A stretch of 64,000 bases of DNA from DAOUKH01 sp034421515 (GTDB lineage: Bacteria > Chloroflexota > Dehalococcoidia > SHYB01), in the NCBI GenBank assembly GCA_034421515.1, contig DAOUKH010000099.1, positions 1 to 64,000 of the forward strand. Reading direction: 5' to 3'. A program made the translations under genes and the position numbers. The stretch's first letter is position 1; the number at the start of each line of letters is the position of its first letter. This document shows positions 25,209 to 33,495 of the stretch, one piece after another. The notes beneath the pieces were generated by a model. That model saw only the letters and a list, made by a program, of their open reading frames with translations, was not told where the DNA came from and made no database searches.

Positions 25209-26347
25209 GCCAGCTCGTCGGCGAAGCCGTAGAGCGCGGCCGCGTTGGCCCCCGCGAGCTTCCGCTTCGCCTCATCGTCGAGACCGTCGAGGACCTGCTC
25301 GACGATCTCGCGTGAATGGGGGAAGGTGCCCTCGGCGTGGGGGTAGTCCGAGCCCCACATCAGGGTGTCCTCGCCCGTCGGCGCGTAGGTCGACACGCCC
25401 AGGCGGTCCTCCTGGAAGCTGATGAAGACGTTGCTGCGGAAGGTCTCGCCGGGGGGCGTCTTGAGCACGGCGCGGATGGGGTTCCCGAAGGCCGTCTGCC
25501 CGTAGACGCGGTCCATCTCGCGGACGAAGTAGGGCGCCCACGAGACCTCGTACTCCGCCACGACGACTTTCAGGCCGGGGAAGCGCTGGAAGACGCCGCC
25601 GAAGATCATCGCGGCCAAGGTGGTGCGCAGAGGAACGTCGCGGTTGGCGAGGCCGACGGCCCCGTCGATGGCCGCGCTCGAAAACGAGACGAGGTTCTGC
25701 AGCGGCTCGCGCTTGCGCGACGTGGCGATGTGAAGCGTCACCGGCGCGCCGGCGTCCTGCGCGGCGGCCCAGAGCCGGTCGTAGGCCGGACTGTCGTACT
25801 GCGGGCCGGCGGGCACCACCGGCAGCATCACCCCCACCAGCCCCATGGCCGCACACCGCTCCAGCTCCGCGGCCGCCTCGGCGACGTCGTCCACCGGCAC
25901 CACCGCGATTCCTTTGAGCCGCTTCGGGTCGACCGCGATGAAGTCGGCCAGCCAATCGTTATAGGCGCGAAAGATGGCCGCCAGCAGCGCGTCGTCCTGC
26001 ACCTTCTGGAACAGGGAGAGCGCCAACGAGGAGTACATCACCTCGGCCGATACGTGGTCTTCGCTCATCTCCACCAGCCGCGCATGCGGATCGTAGGCCC
26101 CGCGCGGCGAGGTCCGGTACTTGGCCTCGAACGTCAGCCGGTCCGGGTCTTCGAAGCGCACCCCCGCCTGGAGGTTCACCCCGATGACCCCCATCGGTGT
26201 CCCCGCCTCCACGTACCATTGGTCCGCCTCGTCCCCCTCAACGACGAAGGGCGCCCGGTCCCTGAAATCGGCGTCGATGCGCGTCGTCCACAGATCGGGA
26301 GGCTCGACCACGTGCGAGTCGGACGAAATCAGCGAATAGGCTGCCAT
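25205..26347 (-). CDS. Amidohydrolase-2 (ACMSD-like) metal-dependent hydrolase/decarboxylase
   Basis: A 380-residue TIM-barrel amidohydrolase. The metal residues are readable as Asp/His in ISSDSHVVEPPDLW, His in PVTLHIATSR and Asp in LMWGSDYPHAEG. This D-x-H...H...D set is typical of the ACMSD/resorcylate-decarboxylase branch, which decarboxylates or hydrolyses ring acids. I chose the ATG at 26347 because it gives the family start; an earlier in-frame ATG at 26452 adds an Arg-rich stretch. It is convergent with the LLM operon. It resembles the amidohydrolases at 52596 and 58095 but is more distant from them than they are from each other. Confidence 0.88.
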   Translation of the reverse strand: MAAYSLISSDSHVVEPPDLWTTRIDADFRDRAPFVVEGDEADQWYVEAGTPMGVIGVNLQAGVRFEDPDRLTFEAKYRTSPRGAYDPHARLVEMSEDHVSAEVMYSSLALSLFQKVQDDALLAAIFRAYNDWLADFIAVDPKRLKGIAVVPVDDVAEAAAELERCAAMGLVGVMLPVVPAGPQYDSPAYDRLWAAAQDAGAPVTLHIATSRKREPLQNLVSFSSAAIDGAVGLANRDVPLRTTLAAMIFGGVFQRFPGLKVVVAEYEVSWAPYFVREMDRVYGQTAFGNPIRAVLKTPPGETFRSNVFISFQEDRLGVSTYAPTGEDTLMWGSDYPHAEGTFPHSREIVEQVLDGLDDEAKRKLAGANAAALYGFADELA

Positions 26348-26465
26348 TGGCGTTGACCCTCCGGCAAGGCGCGGAAGCCGGGGCCGCAGTCTACCACGGG
26401 GCCTGCGGGAACAGGGTGGACAGCCTCTGCGCGCATGGCCCACGCCGCCCAAGGATCTTCTCTGC

Positions 26466-27731
26466 TTACGAGGGCCCCAGCACCGGGGTCGCCCCGGTAA
26501 TCTTGTCTTGTTCCATCGCTTCGACCTCCTCGGAAGGAAGGCCCAGGACCTCCTTCAAGGCCCAGAGCCGGTGCTCCCCCAGGAAGGGCGCCGGTCCCAG
26601 GGTCGGCTGGGGCGCAGCCGACAGCTTCCAGGGGGGCATGCGCAGGAGGAACTCGCCCGCCTCCGGGTGGCGCGCGGTGGTGAAGAAACCGCGTGCGTTC
26701 AAGTGCTGGTCCTCGATCAACTCCTTGGCGGTCAGAACAGGGCCGGCGTTCACCCCCGCCTGGGCGAGTTTGTGAAAGATCTCGATGGCATGCTGCTCGG
26801 AGCTCCACGCCTCCACGTAGCGGTTCAGATCCTCCCGATGGTCCCACCGGCCTCTCTGCGCTTGAAAGCGCTCCTCCTTGCTCCAAACCGGGTTGCCCAT
26901 AACGCGGCACAGGGCGTCCCACTGCTCGTCATTGGTCACGACGATGGTGATCCATTCGTCCTCGCCCCGAGTCCGGTAGCACCCATGGGGCGCCATCCAT
27001 GAGTGAGCGTTGCCCTTCCGTTCCCCGTTGCGCCGATTCATGGCGTAGTCCATGAGCGCCTCAGGGAGCAGGCTGGTGATGGCTTCGGCCTGCGAGAGGT
27101 CGATGTGCTGGCCTTGGCCGGTAACCGCCCGGTGCTCCAGGGCCGTCAGAACCGCGAAGGCCCCGGTGACTCCGGCTATGGGGTCGCCGTAGGACATGCC
27201 CTGGCCCATGGGAGGGCCGCCTGGGTAGCCCGTGCTCCACGCCAGGCCCGATATCGCGTCCATGCTGAGTCCCACGGCGGGGAAGTCACGATAGGGCCCC
27301 GTGCGCCCGTAGCCCGGCATGGAACACATGATGACGTCGGGCCGAACCTCGCGCAGAACAGGGTAGTCGATGCCCAGGCTCGCCATGACGCCAGCGCTGA
27401 AATTCTCCACGACCACATCGCTGATACGGGCCAGCGTCAGCAAATGCTCCTTGCCCTGGGGCTGCTCCAGGTCCAGGGCCAGGCCCAACTTGTTGCGACC
27501 TAGATCGTGGAAGAAGGCGCTGCAGTTCCACGGGTCGGCGGCTGGTTTGCCCCCGGGGAAATAGGGCAGGTGCCGCAAGGAATCAATGCGCTGGACGGCC
27601 TCCACCTTGATGACCTCCGCCCCAAGGTCCGCCAGCAGGCGTGTGGCGTAGGGCCCATCCCAGACCATGGAGAAGTCGAGCACCCGCAGGCCTTCAAGCA
27701 AAGGGCGGCCCCCGGCGGTCTCCTTGGCCAT
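26466..27731 (-). CDS. CaiB/BaiF family CoA-transferase behind cassette 2
   Basis: A 421-residue family III CoA-transferase. It has GLRVLDFSMVWDGPYATRLL, GAEVIKVEAVQRIDSLRH, FSAGVMASLGIDYP, MPGYGRTGPY, and the catalytic Asp in GQGQHIDLSQAEA. The ATG at 27731 overlaps the upstream CaiB stop (TGATG), indicating translational coupling, and fits the family start better than the in-frame ATG at 27794. It is the last gene of the cassette 2 operon. It probably works with its partner CaiB on acids produced by the cassette. Confidence 0.92.
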   Translation of the reverse strand: MAKETAGGRPLLEGLRVLDFSMVWDGPYATRLLADLGAEVIKVEAVQRIDSLRHLPYFPGGKPAADPWNCSAFFHDLGRNKLGLALDLEQPQGKEHLLTLARISDVVVENFSAGVMASLGIDYPVLREVRPDVIMCSMPGYGRTGPYRDFPAVGLSMDAISGLAWSTGYPGGPPMGQGMSYGDPIAGVTGAFAVLTALEHRAVTGQGQHIDLSQAEAITSLLPEALMDYAMNRRNGERKGNAHSWMAPHGCYRTRGEDEWITIVVTNDEQWDALCRVMGNPVWSKEERFQAQRGRWDHREDLNRYVEAWSSEQHAIEIFHKLAQAGVNAGPVLTAKELIEDQHLNARGFFTTARHPEAGEFLLRMPPWKLSAAPQPTLGPAPFLGEHRLWALKEVLGLPSEEVEAMEQDKITGATPVLGPS

Positions 27732-28927
27732 CACACGACCCCCATTTCTCGTAACCGGGCCAGCTCCGTCTTTGGCATGCCCATCTCCTGGCAAAAGACG
27801 GCTTCGTTATGCTCCCCCAGTAGGGGTGCTCGGCCGGTTTTCCAGGGCGTCTCGCTCATCCTGAAAGGGGTGCTCGGATAGGGTAGGGGGCCGGTATGCG
27901 GGTGGTCGATGGTCTCGAAGTAGCGGCGCGCCCGGTATTGAGGGTCCTCCAGCAGGTCTTCGGGCGAGGAGACCGGGGCGAAGGGCATGCCCCTCTCCTG
28001 GCCTTGCCGCGCGATCTCCTCCTTGTCATGCTCCATGAGCCAGGGCGCCATCAGAGCGTCGACCTCGTCGGCGCGGCGCCGCCGGTCCCGGCCGTCGGAG
28101 AACTCATCCTCGGCAAGCTCGGTGCTGCCCATCATCTCAACCAAGGCCGGCCACTGGGTCGCGTCGGCGTCCTGTATGGCCACATAGCCGTTACGGCATG
28201 GAAGGATCGTCGTGGGATGGCTTGAAGGCCGGCGGTTCCCCTGCCGGGGAGCGATAACTTTCTGAGTCCAGTACATTGGGAGGGTTTCCCCCACCATGCT
28301 GGCGATGGACTCCTGGATCGATAGGTCAATATGCTGGCCCTGGCCCGTGAAGCGCCGGGCGAAGACGGCGGCCAGGGTTGCCAGGGCGGCGTGCAGGCCG
28401 CCATGGAAGAAGGACTGTCGTCCTCCCGACTTCAGGGGTTCCCGGTCCTGCTCCCCGTTGATGGCCATCAGCCCGCCCAGGGCGTAGAGGGTCAAGTCCG
28501 ACGCCTCGTAGTCCCGATAGGGCCCCGACTGGCCGAAGCTGGTGATGCTGGTCATTATGAGAGCGGGGTTCAGAGCCAGGAGGTCATCGTAGCCCAGGCC
28601 CAAGCGCTCCATGGTCCCTGGCCGGAAGGCCTCCACCAGTACGTCGGCCTCTCGCACGAGGTCTCGGAAAAGCGACGCGCCGGCCGCCGTTTCGAGATTC
28701 AACGTGATGCCGCGCTTGTTGGTGTTCATGTATAAGAACAGCCCGGACCCCTCGGGATGGGGCAGGTCGTTGTAGAACGGTCCCAGCCGGCGCAAGGGGT
28801 CGCCCCCGGGCGGCTCCACCTTCAGCACCTGCGCGCCGTAGTCGGCCAGCAGCTTGGCGCAGTAAGGCCCGGCGATGAACTGGCTAAGGTCGAGAACTTG
28901 GATGTGTTCAAGGGCGTTGCGGGTCAT
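27731..28927 (-). CDS. CaiB/BaiF family CoA-transferase behind cassette 2
   Basis: A 398-residue family III CoA-transferase. It has HIQVLDLSQFIAGPYCAKLL, GAQVLKVEPPGGDPLRR, the nucleotide-loop segment MNTNKRGITLNLE, FRPGTMERLGLGYDDL, and the catalytic Asp in GQGQHIDLSIQES. It starts 21 nt after the alpha/beta hydrolase and overlaps the next CaiB start by one base (TGATG). The same hydrolase-then-CaiB adjacency is not present in cassette 1, where the CaiB pair lies on the opposite strand beyond the dehydratase. Confidence 0.93.
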   Translation of the reverse strand: MTRNALEHIQVLDLSQFIAGPYCAKLLADYGAQVLKVEPPGGDPLRRLGPFYNDLPHPEGSGLFLYMNTNKRGITLNLETAAGASLFRDLVREADVLVEAFRPGTMERLGLGYDDLLALNPALIMTSITSFGQSGPYRDYEASDLTLYALGGLMAINGEQDREPLKSGGRQSFFHGGLHAALATLAAVFARRFTGQGQHIDLSIQESIASMVGETLPMYWTQKVIAPRQGNRRPSSHPTTILPCRNGYVAIQDADATQWPALVEMMGSTELAEDEFSDGRDRRRRADEVDALMAPWLMEHDKEEIARQGQERGMPFAPVSSPEDLLEDPQYRARRYFETIDHPHTGPLPYPSTPFRMSETPWKTGRAPLLGEHNEAVFCQEMGMPKTELARLREMGVV

Positions 28928-28948
28928 GATCGCTCCTTGCCGGTCGAC

Positions 28949-29809
28949 CTACGGGGAGCCGTCGCCCAGAAAACGCAGGATTACCTCGGCCAGCCGGCGC
29001 GGCGCCCATTCCACTACGTCGCCGCCCGTGTCTTTCATGGTGACGAGGGAGCCGTCGGCCAAGAGATCCGCGACAAGCCGACCCTGACGGCCAAGGTCCT
29101 CTTCCGCCTTAGTGGCCAGCTCCACCACCAATGTCCTGGCCTCGATGCGGCTCAGCGCGGCTCCGAAATCAAACCCAATGTTGGCTCGGTAAACCCCACG
29201 AACGCTGTCCCGCGCCTGCATGAAGTCCACCGCACGGTCCGCCAGCACCCTGAGCATGTCGGGGGAGAGTTCTTGGGCAGCGAGCACCTTCTCGTTCCAC
29301 CATATCCCGCTCAGGCTGACGTAGCTGGAAGCCCATTCCCCGAGCAGGCGTGGCTCTTCGGACAGGGTTTCGGCGCTCTTGATCTGCCGCCCCATGATGG
29401 CGTGAATGGCGGCGCTGCGCTTCTCCCGGTCGACGATGAGGCTGTGCGTCTCGCCGCACAGTATCACGCTCCCCACACGTTGCGGCCACCCGGACGCAAG
29501 GGCCGCCGCGACCTTGTTCCCGGTGCCCAGGCCGAAGATGTCCGCCCTGGCAATGCCGAGGGCGTCCAGGAATTGAACGACGCTGAGAGCCAGGTCCTCC
29601 ATCGTCGCCTGGGCGGGCAGCCGGTCCGAGCCGCCGGAGTCCAGCAGGTCGGGAGCGAAGACACGGTAGCGCCTGGCAAGCAGGGGAATGAGGCCCGTGT
29701 ACACCCGAAACGACCGAGAGCTCGGATGGAAGAGGACCAAAGGACTGCCTTCGCCGTCCGCAGCGTAGTGGATCTGCCCCATGGGCGTGTCAACGTATGA
29801 TCGTTTCAA
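28949..29809 (-). CDS. Alpha/beta hydrolase of cassette 2, Thr at the nucleophile position and no clear His
   Basis: A 286-residue alpha/beta-hydrolase-fold protein. It shows LVLFHPSSRSF, VFAPDLLDSGGSD and an elbow reading FGLGTGNKV, with Thr96 at the nucleophile place. Near the C-terminus, where the catalytic His should fall, the sequence is KDTGGDVVEWAPRRL without His. It is therefore further from a classical hydrolase than the cassette 1 copy at 14653. It may be a degenerate enzyme, use another mechanism, or bind a ligand. It is sixth in cassette 2, 87 nt after the Ser-less SDR and 21 nt before CaiB. Confidence 0.85.
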   Translation of the reverse strand: MKRSYVDTPMGQIHYAADGEGSPLVLFHPSSRSFRVYTGLIPLLARRYRVFAPDLLDSGGSDRLPAQATMEDLALSVVQFLDALGIARADIFGLGTGNKVAAALASGWPQRVGSVILCGETHSLIVDREKRSAAIHAIMGRQIKSAETLSEEPRLLGEWASSYVSLSGIWWNEKVLAAQELSPDMLRVLADRAVDFMQARDSVRGVYRANIGFDFGAALSRIEARTLVVELATKAEEDLGRQGRLVADLLADGSLVTMKDTGGDVVEWAPRRLAEVILRFLGDGSP

Positions 29810-29896
29810 GCCGACCTCCGGTTCGGAAGAGGGCTCACCACTCGTCCGGGACGCGAAACGCAGAGTGCCCCGAGCCGCGGCTCGCCCCCAGGCCCT

Positions 29897-30715
29897 TCAC
29901 TTCGGCAGTATCACTCGCAGGTTACTGCCCGGCTGCGCTCCGCCCGTGAGGCGGATGGCCTGGCCAGTAATGTAAGACGACGCGTCGCTGACTAAGAACA
30001 GCGCAAGCGCGGCAACCTCTTCGGGCGTGCCGAGGCGGCCCAGCGGCGTGCGGCTCAGCGCCTTTTGCTCAAGGGCGAGATCCGCCTTCATCACCGCGTC
30101 CACGGTTGCCGTTCTGATCAGGTAAGGGACAATTGCGTTGAACCGCACTTGGGGAGCAAGCTCGGCGGCCAGCGTCCGGGTGATGCTGATGACTCCCGCC
30201 TTCGGAGCGCCGTAGTGGGCGTACCATGTTAACGGGCCAATGCCGGCAATGTCCGCGACGTTGACGACAGCCCCGGAGCCCCGCTCCAACATGTGAGCCC
30301 CGACCGTTCGACAGCCCAGATACGTTGTCTTGAGGTTCTGCTGGAGGCCCTCGTTCCAGCGTTGCGGCGTCAACTCCAGGAAGGGCGTGGGAACGGTGCC
30401 CCCGCCCACGTTGTTGACGAGCCCGTCCACCGCTCCAAAGGCGCTCACGGCTTGGGCAAGGACCGATTCCGCATCATCTCTGCGTCGCATGTCCGCGACG
30501 ACGCACAGGGTTTGCCCTCCCAGGGCTTCCAGGTCCGCGGCGACGCCCCTGAGCTGGGTCTCGCTCGCCTCGGGGTCCTTGACGTTCATGCCGGTAAGGA
30601 CCACGTTTGATCCCGCTTCCGCGAATGCGGTGGCGATGGCCCGACCGATGCCCTGGCCGGCGCCGGTGACGATGGTGGTGCGTCCCTTGAGGGAGAAGAG
30701 GTCTAACACGCTCAT
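29897..30715 (-). CDS. SDR-family protein of cassette 2 with Asp at the catalytic Ser position
   Basis: A 272-residue SDR, the same length as its cassette 1 counterpart (15482). The cofactor loop is TGAGQGIGRA, with the insert TGMNVKDPEASETQLRG and NNVGGGTVPTPFLELTP. Tyr168 and Lys172 are in YAHYGAPKAG; 13 residues before Tyr lies Asp155 (NVADIAG), not Ser. The C-terminus TGGAQPGSNL is shared with the cassette 1 copy. The parallel loss of Ser (Ala there, Asp here) while Tyr and Lys stay suggests a conserved, altered role rather than random decay. Confidence 0.9.
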   Translation of the reverse strand: MSVLDLFSLKGRTTIVTGAGQGIGRAIATAFAEAGSNVVLTGMNVKDPEASETQLRGVAADLEALGGQTLCVVADMRRRDDAESVLAQAVSAFGAVDGLVNNVGGGTVPTPFLELTPQRWNEGLQQNLKTTYLGCRTVGAHMLERGSGAVVNVADIAGIGPLTWYAHYGAPKAGVISITRTLAAELAPQVRFNAIVPYLIRTATVDAVMKADLALEQKALSRTPLGRLGTPEEVAALALFLVSDASSYITGQAIRLTGGAQPGSNLRVILPK

Positions 30716-30730
30716 GGCAGGTTGCCGCGT

Positions 30731-31543
30731 TCAGATAATCATCTCGGGTTTCCCGGTTACCAGGGCCCCGCCCGTAATGTTGATGGTCTCGCCGGTGACG
30801 TAGGAGGACGCGTCGCCGGCGAGGAAGAGGGCCAACACCGCGATTTCGGCGGGCCTAGCGCCGCGTCCCATGGGAATCGTGGCCACCGCCATGCGCTCCT
30901 TCTCCGGATCCTCGTCCCATTGCGATCTCATCCACTCCGTCATGACCCAAGTGGGGGCTATGCCATTGACTCGAACCCCGAGAGGGCCGAGCTCCGCGGC
31001 GACTGTCTGGGTCAGGTTGATGACGCCGGCTTTGCCGGCGCCGTAGTGAGCGCGGTGGAGCGCAGGCCGCCGCCCATCCATGGAGGAAATGTTGACGATG
31101 GCGCCGGCCCGGCGTTTCGCCATGTGGGCGCCGACATAGCGGCACCCTAAGAACGTGGTGGTAATGTTCTCGTCGATGCCGGCGTCCCAGTCCTCCTCGC
31201 TCAATTCGACGAACGGCGTGAGTCCGGTGCCGCCGACGTTGTTGACTAGGATGTCGATCTTCCCAAAGGCAGCGATGGCCTCGCGCACCATGTCTTGAAC
31301 GTCTTGAGGCCTCCGCATATCGGCGACGATCGGCAGAGTCGTTACGCCCAGTTTCTCTAGATCCATGGCTACGCCCTTGAGCTGGGTCTCGCTCGCCTCG
31401 GGGTCCCTGACGTTGATGCCGGCAAGGACCACGTTTGCTCCCGCTTCCGCGAATGCGGTGGCGATGGCTCGACCGATGCCCTGGCCGGCACCGGTGACGA
31501 TGGCCACTTTTCCTTTGAGTGAGAATCGGTCCAAGATCGTCAT
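30731..31543 (-). CDS. SDR-family oxidoreductase of cassette 2, intact Ser-Tyr-Lys
   Basis: A 270-residue SDR. The cofactor loop is TGAGQGIGRA, with the insert AGINVRDPEASETQLKG, NNVGGTG, Ser in NISSMDGRRP and Tyr-Lys in AHYGAGKAG. It ends TGGALVTGKPEMII. The ATG at 31543 gives the same length as the cassette 1 copy (16318); an in-frame start at 31747 would run into DppC. It lies 38 nt after DppC and 15 nt before the Ser-less SDR. Its 5' half is very similar to that of its neighbour, suggesting the SDR pair itself arose by duplication. Confidence 0.92.
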   Translation of the reverse strand: MTILDRFSLKGKVAIVTGAGQGIGRAIATAFAEAGANVVLAGINVRDPEASETQLKGVAMDLEKLGVTTLPIVADMRRPQDVQDMVREAIAAFGKIDILVNNVGGTGLTPFVELSEEDWDAGIDENITTTFLGCRYVGAHMAKRRAGAIVNISSMDGRRPALHRAHYGAGKAGVINLTQTVAAELGPLGVRVNGIAPTWVMTEWMRSQWDEDPEKERMAVATIPMGRGARPAEIAVLALFLAGDASSYVTGETINITGGALVTGKPEMII

Positions 31544-31581
31544 GGCTTTCGGCGTTTCCGCTCGGCCGGCTGCATCGAGGC

Positions 31582-32499
31582 TCAGGCGCCCGACGCCCGC
31601 AACCTCGGGTCGAGCACGTCCCTCAGGGCGTCCCCCAAGAGGTTGAAGGCCAGCACCGTAGCGGTGATGGCCAGCCCTGGGAAGAGCGCGATCCAGGGGG
31701 CCTGGATCATATACTGCCGTCCCGCGCCGGACAGCATGTTGCCCCACGTCGGCGTGGGGGGCGGCGGTCCCAAGCCCAAGAAGGAAAGGGATGCCTCGGC
31801 GATGATCGCGAATCCCAGATTGATCGTGACCAGGACGATGATTGGAGAGGTGACGTTGGGGAGGATATGCCTGAAGGCGATCCGCCAGCCCGAGCTGCCT
31901 ATGGCGCGGGCGGCCTCCACGTACATCAGCTCCTTGGCAGAGTAGACATCGGCTCGGACCACGCGGCTGGCGATGGGCGTCAACACGAATCCAAGGGCTA
32001 GGATGACGTTCTGGAGGCCAGACCCCAGCACGGTGACGACAACCATCGCCATAAGGAGTAGGGGAACGGACATGATGGCGTCCATGATCCGCTGTACTAC
32101 CATGTCGAACTTGCCGCCGATGTAGCCGGAGGCAAGGCCCCAGAGGGCGCCGTGGAGGATTCCCGCGGCAACAGAGGCCACTCCCACCAGCAAAGAGACG
32201 CGCGTTCCGTGGAGCACGCGGCTAAAGGTGTCGCGACCCACGTCGTCGGTGCCGAAGAGATGTTTCCAGCTCGGGCCCTGCAAGCGGTCTATCGGGTTGA
32301 TCTCAGAGAACCCGAAGGGGGCGATAAGATCGACCGTGATCGCGGCGAAGGCGACCGCGAGAATCACCACGGCGCCGGCGGCCCCCAGAGGCTTGCGTTT
32401 CGAGAAGCTCCAGATCATGGCCGGCGCCCTGAGATACAGCCGTCGTGGGGCCAGCCGTCGCACGGCTTCTACGCCACCAGTTTGCGGTGCATGATTCAT
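31582..32499 (-). CDS. Dipeptide/oligopeptide-type ABC transporter permease (DppC-like), cassette 2
   Basis: A 305-residue DppC/OppC-type inner-membrane permease. It has the loop signature HLFGTDDVGRDTFSRVLHG, the coupling loop YVEAARAIGSSGWRIAFRHI, and a C-terminus LLGDALRDVLDPRLRASGA. The ATG at 32499 overlaps the DppB stop (TGATG) and was preferred to the in-frame ATG at 32529 inside DppB. It is closely similar to the cassette 1 copy but carries a short proline insertion (LGPPPPTPTWGN where cassette 1 has LGPNLPSWGE). No ATPase gene is nearby. Confidence 0.93.
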   Translation of the reverse strand: MNHAPQTGGVEAVRRLAPRRLYLRAPAMIWSFSKRKPLGAAGAVVILAVAFAAITVDLIAPFGFSEINPIDRLQGPSWKHLFGTDDVGRDTFSRVLHGTRVSLLVGVASVAAGILHGALWGLASGYIGGKFDMVVQRIMDAIMSVPLLLMAMVVVTVLGSGLQNVILALGFVLTPIASRVVRADVYSAKELMYVEAARAIGSSGWRIAFRHILPNVTSPIIVLVTINLGFAIIAEASLSFLGLGPPPPTPTWGNMLSGAGRQYMIQAPWIALFPGLAITATVLAFNLLGDALRDVLDPRLRASGA

Positions 32500-33449
32500 C
32501 AAGCGTAACGAATACGTGGGTCGAGCCACGCCACGATGAGATCAACGCTCAAGTTCACGAATACCACCATCATGGCGAAGAATATGGTGACTGCTTGCAG
32601 CGCCGGGTAGTCCCGCTGAGCGATGGAGTTGACGGTGTGCAAGCCGAGGCCCGGGATCGAGAAGATGGTCTCGATGATGATGGCGCTGGCCATGAGGTTG
32701 GCGAAGATCACGCCGCCAACCGCCACCGTTGGCCCCATGGCATTCTTCATGGCATGGACGAAGATGACCCTGCGTTCCACAAGGCCTTTGGCCCTGGCGG
32801 TCCGCACGTAATCTTGCCTGAGGACCTCAAGCAGCGATGAGCGGATGAACCTGGCCAGGATGCCAGCGACGATGGCTCCGGACACGACCGCCGCCGGGAG
32901 GACCTGCTCCAGGTTGGTCAGGGGGTTGTCCAGGAAGTCTTGATAGGGTATTGGGGCACTGTATCCCCACCATCTCGCAGGAAAGACGATCACCAGCGTC
33001 GCAATCCAGAAGCCCGGCACGGCTAGCGCGGTGACGGCGAAGACCCTGGTAACGTAGTCGACGATCGTATCTTGCCTGAGCGCAGAGACGACCCCCGCGG
33101 GCACCGAGATCAGGAGAGCGATGACCATGGAGAGCCCGGCAACCTGAAGGGTTATGGGCGCCCGTCGTAAGACCTCGTCAATCACCGGCTCACCGTCTAG
33201 GAATGAATCCCCCAGGTCGCCCCTCACGAACCGGCCAAGCGTGACGAAATACTGCTTGACGACTGGTTCGTCGATACCGAGGTCGGCGCGCAGGCGAGCC
33301 TCGACTTCAGGATCGCCTGAGGCCGACGCTTCAATCAGGAGGGCATCGACGGCGTCTCCCGGCACAAGCCGGATCAGGGAGAACACCAGCGTGAAAACGA
33401 AGAACGCGACGGGAATAATTAGGAGGAGCCGTCTGACGACGTACGCCAT
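32499..33449 (-). CDS. Dipeptide/oligopeptide-type ABC transporter permease (DppB-like), cassette 2
   Basis: A 316-residue DppB-type permease: MAYVVRRLLLIIPVAFFVFT, RLVPGDAVD, GDLGDSFLDG, the EAA loop YVRTARAKGLVERRVIFVHA, and the C-terminus LIVAWLDPRIRYA. It has the same length and order as the cassette 1 DppB. It is 46 nt downstream of the binding protein and one-base overlapped with DppC, so the subunits are translationally coupled. Confidence 0.94.
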   Translation of the reverse strand: MAYVVRRLLLIIPVAFFVFTLVFSLIRLVPGDAVDALLIEASASGDPEVEARLRADLGIDEPVVKQYFVTLGRFVRGDLGDSFLDGEPVIDEVLRRAPITLQVAGLSMVIALLISVPAGVVSALRQDTIVDYVTRVFAVTALAVPGFWIATLVIVFPARWWGYSAPIPYQDFLDNPLTNLEQVLPAAVVSGAIVAGILARFIRSSLLEVLRQDYVRTARAKGLVERRVIFVHAMKNAMGPTVAVGGVIFANLMASAIIIETIFSIPGLGLHTVNSIAQRDYPALQAVTIFFAMMVVFVNLSVDLIVAWLDPRIRYA

Positions 33450-33495
33450 AGGCTCCTCCTAATTTATGCGCTTTTTGCCCCGCCGAGCGTTGTGT

